Part shown: one piece after another, positions 6,030-10,489 of the stretch
Position numbering within the stretch: the stretch's first letter is position 1
Layout: every line of letters starts with the position of its first letter
Source: Alphaproteobacteria bacterium
GTDB lineage: Bacteria; Pseudomonadota; Alphaproteobacteria; Rhizobiales; Rhizobiaceae
Direction of reading: 5' to 3'
NCBI GenBank assembly: GCA_017308345.1
Contig: JAFKFE010000519.1
Coordinates: 1 to 10,489, forward strand
Length of the DNA stretch: 10,489 bases
Position numbers and translations under genes: made by a program
Notes under the pieces: model-generated
What the model was told of the DNA's origin: nothing
Databases searched by the model: none
What the model saw: the letters and a program-made list of their open reading frames with translations, nothing else

Positions 6030-6133
6030 TTGGAGCATGATGACGTTTCGTTGAATCGCCATCCTGATCCATCTCTGTGTTGGAGCATGATCTATCCGAA
6101 AACCGGTTCCCACTTTTCGGGATCATGCTCTAG
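6030..6133. repeat. Rhizobial palindromic repeat, two modules, inside the operon
   Basis: The right module (6083-6130) is a long hairpin: outer arms GAGCATGATC (6083-6092) and GATCATGCTC (6121-6130), inner arms CCGAAAA (6096-6102) and TTTTCGG (6114-6120), with a TAT bulge (6093-6095). The 12-mer TTGGAGCATGAT occurs at 6030-6041 and again at 6080-6091, exactly 50 bp apart. This gives a second outer-arm copy on the left, followed by a different module (TGACGTTTCGTTGAATCG). From memory this is the widespread Rhizobiales intergenic palindrome; a genome search would confirm. It fills the gap between zwf and the glucokinase gene and its edge supplies the zwf TAG stop (6130-6132). In the transcript it would form a stable stem without a U tract, more like an mRNA-stability element than a terminator. 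Confidence 0.8.
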
Positions 6134-7437
6134 TTGGTCGGGTTTATCCAGCCATCGGGCGGGCCGAAGCCTTTCATGGCGTCGGCCGGCCCCCAGGTCT
6201 TGGGCGCGTAGACCGCCGGCGCGCTGGTGTCGCCGAGAACCGGCCCGACGATGCGCCAGGCAAGCTCGGCGGCGTCCTGGCGCGTGAAGAGCTGGCCATT
6301 GCCGTTCATGGCGTCGCCGATCATGTCGTCGCCGGCTCTCTTGCGCTGGGCGCCGATCGAGATCGCCACCTGCGGGTCGATGCGGAAGCGCACGTAATTG
6401 GCGTCGTCCGGCTTGATCGGATCGAAGACGTCAAGCGGCGGCCGCTTCAGCCGCACGATCACCTCGGTGGCGTGCACCGGCATGTTCTTGCCGGCGCGGA
6501 TGAAGAAGGGAACGTCGCGCCAGCGCCAGGTGTCGACGAAGAAGCGCACCGCGGCGAAGGTCTCGACCGGCGAGTCCGGCCTGACCCCCGGCTCGGCCAG
6601 ATAGCCGTCGAACTGGCCGCGCACGACATCGTCCCTGGTCAGCGTGCGGATCGCGCGCAGCACCTGCACCTTCTCGTCGATCAGGTCGTCCGCCGAGCGG
6701 CCGACGGGCGGCTCCATGGCCAGCAGAAGAAGGATGTTGAGCAGGTGGTTCTCGATCACGTCGCGGATGCAGCCGACATCGTCATAGAACTTGCCGCGGC
6801 CCTCAATGCCGAAATCCTCGGCCATGGTGATCTGGACGCTCTCGACGAAGTTGCGGTTCCAGATCGGCTCGAGGAAGGAGTTGGCGAAGCGGAAATAGAG
6901 CAGGTTCTGGATCGCTTCCTTGCCGAGATAATGGTCGATGCGGAAGATCGACTGTTCGTCGAACACCAGATGCAGCACCCGGTTCAGCCAGCGCGCCGAC
7001 TGCAGGTCGTGGCCGAAGGGTTTTTCGATCATCAGCCGCGCGCCGCGCGCGGTGCCGGACTGTTCCAGCCCCTGCACGACGGTCTCGAACATCGTGGGCG
7101 GCACGGCCATGTAATGCAGCGGGTGTTGCGCCGGGCCCAGCGCTGCCCTCAGCTTCTCGAAGGTTGCGCCGTCACGGTAGTCGCCGCTGACATAGCGCAG
7201 CAGCGAGGCGAGCCTGGCGAAGACGGCGTCGTCGATGCCGCCAAGTGCGGTGGCGATGCCGTCGCGGGCGCGGTCCACCAGTCTGGGCAGGTCCCAAGGA
7301 TCGAAGGCGACGCCGATGACCGGCTCGGCCAGCGTTCCCTTGGCGACCATGTGGTAGAGCGCCGGAAATATCTTCTTGTGCGCAAGGTCGCCGGTCGCTC
7401 CGAAGAGCACCAGCGTGTCGGATCTTTGCTGGCTCAT
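6130..7437 (-). CDS. zwf: Glucose-6-phosphate dehydrogenase
   Basis: The 435-aa cytosolic enzyme oxidises glucose-6-phosphate to 6-phosphogluconolactone with reduction of NAD(P)+. Visible are the Rossmann loop '[11 protein letters not shown]' (12-22), 'IEKPFGHDL' (137-145), the substrate signature 'RIDHYLGKE' (166-174, phosphate-binding His169 and Lys173) and '[10 protein letters not shown]' (225-234) with His231 at the catalytic-base position. The C-terminal domain ends in the usual 'WGPADA..DGW' pattern. It is shorter than the roughly 490-aa enterobacterial enzymes, mostly through trimmed loops; no catalytic segment is missing. The ATG at 7437 lies 13 nt after the gnd stop, with GGGGAGAG (7443-7450) directly abutting that stop, which indicates translational coupling. 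The TAG stop is formed by the edge of the palindromic repeat, so the last residues (GWINPTN) may have been shaped by its insertion. No lactonase or edd/eda genes accompany it, unlike classical rhizobial zwf-pgl-edd clusters. Confidence 0.95.
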   Translation of the reverse strand: MSQQRSDTLVLFGATGDLAHKKIFPALYHMVAKGTLAEPVIGVAFDPWDLPRLVDRARDGIATALGGIDDAVFARLASLLRYVSGDYRDGATFEKLRAALGPAQHPLHYMAVPPTMFETVVQGLEQSGTARGARLMIEKPFGHDLQSARWLNRVLHLVFDEQSIFRIDHYLGKEAIQNLLYFRFANSFLEPIWNRNFVESVQITMAEDFGIEGRGKFYDDVGCIRDVIENHLLNILLLLAMEPPVGRSADDLIDEKVQVLRAIRTLTRDDVVRGQFDGYLAEPGVRPDSPVETFAAVRFFVDTWRWRDVPFFIRAGKNMPVHATEVIVRLKRPPLDVFDPIKPDDANYVRFRIDPQVAISIGAQRKRAGDDMIGDAMNGNGQLFTRQDAAELAWRIVGPVLGDTSAPAVYAPKTWGPADAMKGFGPPDGWINPTN

Positions 7438-7442
7438 GCCGT

Positions 7443-7450
7443 CTCTCCCC
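7443..7450 (-). promoter_or_regulatory. zwf ribosome binding site abutting the gnd stop
   Basis: On the minus strand GGGGAGAG begins right after the TGA of gnd and sits 5 nt before the zwf ATG. Ribosomes finishing gnd would stand over the zwf start region, so the two dehydrogenases are probably made in a coupled ratio. Confidence 0.7.
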
Positions 7451-8464
7451 TCACGCGCCGGTCTTCGGCTTCTCGACATGGCCGCCGAAGGCATAGCGCA
7501 TGGCGGACAGTAGCTTGTCGGCGAATTGGGATTCGCCCTGCGAGGAGAAGCGGTCGAACAGCGCCGAGGACAGCACCGGCGCCGGCACCCCGGTGTCGAT
7601 CGCGGCCTTCAGCGTCCAGCGGCCTTCGCCCGAATCGGAGACGCGGCCGCCGAACTGGGCCAGCGCCGGATCGCTCTTCAGCGCGCCGGCGGTGAGATCG
7701 AGCAGCCAGGAACCGATGACGCTGCCGTGCCGCCAGACTTCGGCGACCTGAGGCAGGTCGATGTCGAACTGGTAATATTGCGGGCTCTCGAGCGGGCTGG
7801 TCTCGGCGTCGGCGGTGCGCTGCCTTTTGCCGGCATTGGCCGACTTCAGGATGTTCATGCCCTCCGCATAGGCGGCCATGACGCCGTATTCGATGCCGTT
7901 ATGCACCATCTTGACGAAATGGCCGGCGCCGCTCGGTCCGCAATGGAGATAGCCGAAAGGCGCCGTGCCGGCATCCCTGGGCGGGTTGGCGCCGGCATCG
8001 GCGCCCGGCGCCAGCGTGGCGAAGACCGAATCGAGGTGCTTCACCGCCTCGTCGGGCCCGCCGATCATCAGGCAATAGCCGCGCTCCAGCCCCCAGACGC
8101 CGCCGCTGGTGCCGACATCGACGAAGTTGATGCCCTTCACCGCCAGCCTGGCCGCCTGGTCGACGGCGTCGTGATAGTAGGAATTGCCGCCGTCGATGAT
8201 GATGTCGCCCGGCTCCATCAGCGCCGCCACCTGGTCGACGATCCTGCCGGTGATCGCGGCCGGCAGCATCAGCCAGGCGCAGCGCGGCTTGGCGAGCTTG
8301 CCGACGAACTCCTCAAGCGAGGCCGCGCCCACGGCGCCGTCCTTGACCATGCCGGCGACGCTTGCCGAATTGATGTCGTAGACGACGCATTCATGGCCGT
8401 CGCGCATCAGGCGCCGCACCATATTGGCGCCCATCCTGCCCAGCCCCATCATTCCGATCTGCAT
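7451..8464 (-). CDS. gnd: 6-phosphogluconate dehydrogenase, decarboxylating, short NAD-type
   Basis: The 337-aa cytosolic enzyme converts 6-phosphogluconate to ribulose-5-phosphate and CO2. The nucleotide-binding loop is '[12 protein letters not shown]' (4-15) and the second strand ends 'VVYDIN' with Asp30. An acidic residue there disfavours the 2'-phosphate of NADP and points to NAD+, whereas NADP enzymes usually have Asn-Arg-Thr. '[19 protein letters not shown]' (118-136) holds the Ser-Gly-Gly substrate loop, and '[22 protein letters not shown]' contains the catalytic Lys185, Asn189 and Glu192. The length places it in the short (about 300-340 aa) branch that lacks the second helical repeat and tail of the 470-aa enzyme. 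About 20 residues around 152-172 ([20 protein letters not shown]) form an unusual Gly/Ala/Pro loop. ATG 8464 has only a modest purine-rich site (CGGGATG). It starts 33 nt after the GH15 stop and its stop is 13 nt before zwf, a tight operon. Confidence 0.94.
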   Translation of the reverse strand: MQIGMMGLGRMGANMVRRLMRDGHECVVYDINSASVAGMVKDGAVGAASLEEFVGKLAKPRCAWLMLPAAITGRIVDQVAALMEPGDIIIDGGNSYYHDAVDQAARLAVKGINFVDVGTSGGVWGLERGYCLMIGGPDEAVKHLDSVFATLAPGADAGANPPRDAGTAPFGYLHCGPSGAGHFVKMVHNGIEYGVMAAYAEGMNILKSANAGKRQRTADAETSPLESPQYYQFDIDLPQVAEVWRHGSVIGSWLLDLTAGALKSDPALAQFGGRVSDSGEGRWTLKAAIDTGVPAPVLSSALFDRFSSQGESQFADKLLSAMRYAFGGHVEKPKTGA

Positions 8465-8497
8465 GGTTTCATCCCGATTGCTTGAGGAAAGAAGAAT

Positions 8498-10489
8498 TCA
8501 CTGGCCGTTTGGCTGGTCGATGGCGACGGTGAAGTCGACATTCTCCCAATGCATCGCTTCCGGCCAGAAAAAAGTGAAGACGATGATGGTTCCCGGCGGC
8601 AGGCGGTCAACGGGCAGATCCGCCAGATGGATGCCGAACGCATTCTCGACAGTCTTGATGTCCCTGACCGTCAGCCATTTGTCGCCGCTCCAGTGGACGA
8701 CGCCCGGCGCCGAAAGCTCGACGCGCAGCGCCTTGCCGGCGGGGATGGAGCGGATCTTGTTGTTGAAGCGCCATATCCGCAAAGGCGATACCGTCCTGTC
8801 CTTGACGTAGCGCTCGACGCCTTGCGGCGGCAGGTCGAAGACGGCGCCGTCGCGCAGCGAGCGCAGCAGCTTGATGTGTTCGGCATGCGCCCAGACCAGC
8901 GGCATGGCGCTGCCGGAAGGCGCGCCCAGCCGCAATTCGCGGTCCGGCATGTCGGGGCGATCCCAGACCTGTTCGGGCAGAAGACCACCCACGCCGGCCG
9001 AGCGTTCGAGAGTATCCAGCAGTCGCGCCGCCATGTCCTTGCGGCCGGCGGCCAGTTCGTAATGGGCGCGCTCGCCGGCAAGCAGCGGCCACGGCCGTCC
9101 CTGGCCGGTGCCGTCGAAAGGCGCGCCGTCCTCATGCTCGCCATAGCCGTCGCCGCTATAGCGGTACCAGAGCGGCCCTTGCGGCAGGTCGCGGCGCAAT
9201 TCGGCGTCGATCGCCTTGACGGTGTTGAGGACGCGCGGGTCGTCCGCTGCCCTGAGCCCGAAACGGACCAGCGCCAGGGCGTCGGGGCTGATGATGGCTT
9301 GCGCCGGCTCGTCTGTGTCGGCCGGCGGCCGGTTCTTGATCGGCACGAAGCCGTCCTTCGGCGATGCGGCGCCGCCATCGTCGGGCGGGGCGATGCGGAC
9401 ATAATAGCCTTCGACGCCTGCCCTGGCGCTCGCCTCGGTGCCCGTGACATAGGTCCAGCGCTCGATCTGGTCGTTCCAGCAATCGGCGGTCTGGCGCAGA
9501 TAGTTTGCCGGCTCACTTTTGCCGAAGATATCGAGCATGTCGGCGGCGGCAAGCAGCGCCGCGATCTCCACGGCCAGCGTGAACGGGCTGTAGCCGGCAT
9601 CCTCTTCCCAGCGGTCCTCGCCGGTGACCGGGCCGTTGCGCACGACATAGGCGGCCGCGTTCTCGATCATGGCCAGGAAGCCGGCGAGCTTCGCGCGCGG
9701 CAGGTGGCCGGCACGGCGCAGGGCGTCGGCAAGCAGCAGCGGAAAGGCGCATTCATCCATCTGGATGCCGGGCCAGTAAGGGGTGCCGTCCGACCAGCAA
9801 TTCTGCGGCCAGTGGCCGTCCGGCTGCTGGATCGAGCGCAGATAGGCGAGGATCTGCAGCGCCTGCCTGCCGTCGCCGGCGGCGAGGAAGCCGCCCGCCG
9901 TCTCGACCAGGTCGCGCGGCCAGACGAGGTGATAGCCGCCGAGGTCGTCGTCGCCCTTGTTGAAGCCCCAGGGGATCGACAGGCTGGCGACGGCGGCGCC
10001 GGGCCGGGCGACCGACAGATGCGAGGCCAGCACCGCGGTGCTGACGCGGTAGGTGTTCAAACCGGAAGCGGCGAGGCGGTCGAGTTGCTCGAGCCCCGCC
10101 TGGAATTCCCGCCAGTTTTCGACATAGGTCCTCGCGGCCGGCTCGAAACCCCGTTTCAGGCTTGCCAAGGCGAGGTCCGCCGCTTCCTGCGGCGAAGCGC
10201 CGAAGCCGAGCGCCAGCAAGGCGGTCGTCTTGCCGGCCGAAAAGCCGATCTCGCCGGTCAGCGCGACATTGCCGTCCTCGGCCGCCTGGCAGGAAGGATC
10301 GAGCGCGCCGCCATCGTGCAACTGCCGCCAGCCGTCGGAAAAACCGACATAGCCGGCCGAGCAGGCGCCCCAGGGCAAGGAGGAGGCGAGCGCCAGCGAC
10401 ACGCCGCGCCCGGTGGCGAAGAGAATGCGCTGCCCCTTGTGCTCGCCGATCCAGGCGTTGTTGCCCATGCCGGCATTGACGAGATGCGG
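8498..10489 (-). CDS. GH15 glucoamylase/glucodextranase-like glycosidase, 5' end outside window
   Basis: The visible 663 residues are the main and C-terminal part of a family-15 glycoside hydrolase of the prokaryotic type, whose full members are about 800 aa. The fragment starts inside the N-terminal beta-sandwich domain ('PHLVNAG..NNAWIGEHKGQRILFA'). The (alpha/alpha)6 barrel follows with 'YHLVWPRDLVETAG' (about 186-199), 'DGHWPQNCWSDGTPYWPGIQMDECAFP' features (about 224-250), 'RWEEDAGYSPFTLAVEIAAL' (293-312, Glu295 the likely general acid) and 'GLLPEQVWD' (502-510, Glu506 the likely general base). A small beta-rich C-terminal domain runs from about 555 (SPLRIWRFNNKIRSIPAGK to the end). With both acids present it should release glucose from non-reducing ends of alpha-glucans. 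The polymer (glycogen, maltodextrin or dextran) and cellular location cannot be decided because any signal peptide lies outside. It heads the gnd-zwf-glucokinase set, 33 nt before gnd. Confidence 0.92.
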   Translation of the reverse strand, partial: PHLVNAGMGNNAWIGEHKGQRILFATGRGVSLALASSLPWGACSAGYVGFSDGWRQLHDGGALDPSCQAAEDGNVALTGEIGFSAGKTTALLALGFGASPQEAADLALASLKRGFEPAARTYVENWREFQAGLEQLDRLAASGLNTYRVSTAVLASHLSVARPGAAVASLSIPWGFNKGDDDLGGYHLVWPRDLVETAGGFLAAGDGRQALQILAYLRSIQQPDGHWPQNCWSDGTPYWPGIQMDECAFPLLLADALRRAGHLPRAKLAGFLAMIENAAAYVVRNGPVTGEDRWEEDAGYSPFTLAVEIAALLAAADMLDIFGKSEPANYLRQTADCWNDQIERWTYVTGTEASARAGVEGYYVRIAPPDDGGAASPKDGFVPIKNRPPADTDEPAQAIISPDALALVRFGLRAADDPRVLNTVKAIDAELRRDLPQGPLWYRYSGDGYGEHEDGAPFDGTGQGRPWPLLAGERAHYELAAGRKDMAARLLDTLERSAGVGGLLPEQVWDRPDMPDRELRLGAPSGSAMPLVWAHAEHIKLLRSLRDGAVFDLPPQGVERYVKDRTVSPLRIWRFNNKIRSIPAGKALRVELSAPGVVHWSGDKWLTVRDIKTVENAFGIHLADLPVDRLPPGTIIVFTFFWPEAMHWENVDFTVAIDQPNGQ

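Noticed and set aside
6012..6113. Longer glucokinase start reaching into the palindromic repeat
   Set aside because: The extra residues would be translated repeat, while ATG 6011 has a strong GGGGAGGAGG just upstream and gives the expected N-terminus before the phosphate-1 loop.
6472..8485. Two long plus-strand open frames (407 and 319 codons) opposite zwf and gnd
   Set aside because: Both are mirror frames of well-supported enzymes and show low-complexity His/Gln/Arg/Ala-rich translation with no recognisable domain.
1..10489. Mobile element, CRISPR array, tRNA/rRNA, phage or toxin-antitoxin system
   Set aside because: No transposase or integrase, no regularly spaced repeats, no cloverleaf-like segment and no recognisable toxin. 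The two small genes at 1284-1951 are divergent rather than in tandem, so a toxin-antitoxin reading is unsupported.

Overview
The window reads as chromosomal DNA from a GC-rich alphaproteobacterium of the order Hyphomicrobiales (Rhizobiales), most likely Mesorhizobium or a close relative. The evidence is a MucR/Ros-type zinc-finger regulator, rhizobial-style intergenic palindromes (the GAGCATGATC / CCGAAAA family), a second dispersed-repeat-like block, and a dense, strongly GC-biased gene layout. The genus is an inference from pattern memory, not from a search. I see no insertion sequence, CRISPR array, tRNA, rRNA or phage gene.

Left part, about 1-1115 (+ strand): the 3' part of a TerB-family gene, cut by the window edge, followed 18 nt later in the same frame by a class I glutamine amidotransferase-like protein with an intact Cys-His-Glu triad. 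Positions 1116-2037 hold two small uncharacterised genes facing away from each other: a 90-aa protein on the minus strand and a 76-aa (or 98-aa) protein on the plus strand. A paired GGGCCC inverted repeat lies between them. A dispersed repeat fills the space between the amidotransferase and the 90-aa gene and forms the last codons of the latter.

Middle part, 2038-5101 (- strand): in transcription order, a MucR-like regulator, a strong intrinsic terminator, a class I/II PLP aminotransferase and a 12-TM MFS exporter-like protein.

Right part, 5307-10489 (- strand): in transcription order, a GH15 glucoamylase/glucodextranase-like enzyme (5' end outside the window), a short NAD-type 6-phosphogluconate dehydrogenase (gnd), glucose-6-phosphate dehydrogenase (zwf, 13 nt after gnd with its RBS touching the gnd stop), a palindromic repeat, and a polyphosphate-glucokinase-like ROK kinase. 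The four enzymes make a logical chain: an alpha-glucan is cut to glucose, glucose is phosphorylated, and G6P is oxidised through 6-phosphogluconate to ribulose-5-phosphate with reduced cofactor formed twice. The lactonase (pgl) step is not encoded in the window. The MucR-like gene follows this operon after an AT-rich 205-bp gap and may be separately expressed.

Most of the window is conventional metabolism. The items most worth a second look are the glucan-to-pentose-phosphate operon, the palindromic repeat that supplies the zwf stop codon inside that operon, the repeat that forms the C-terminus of the 90-aa protein, and the non-canonical zinc-finger ligand set of the MucR-like regulator.
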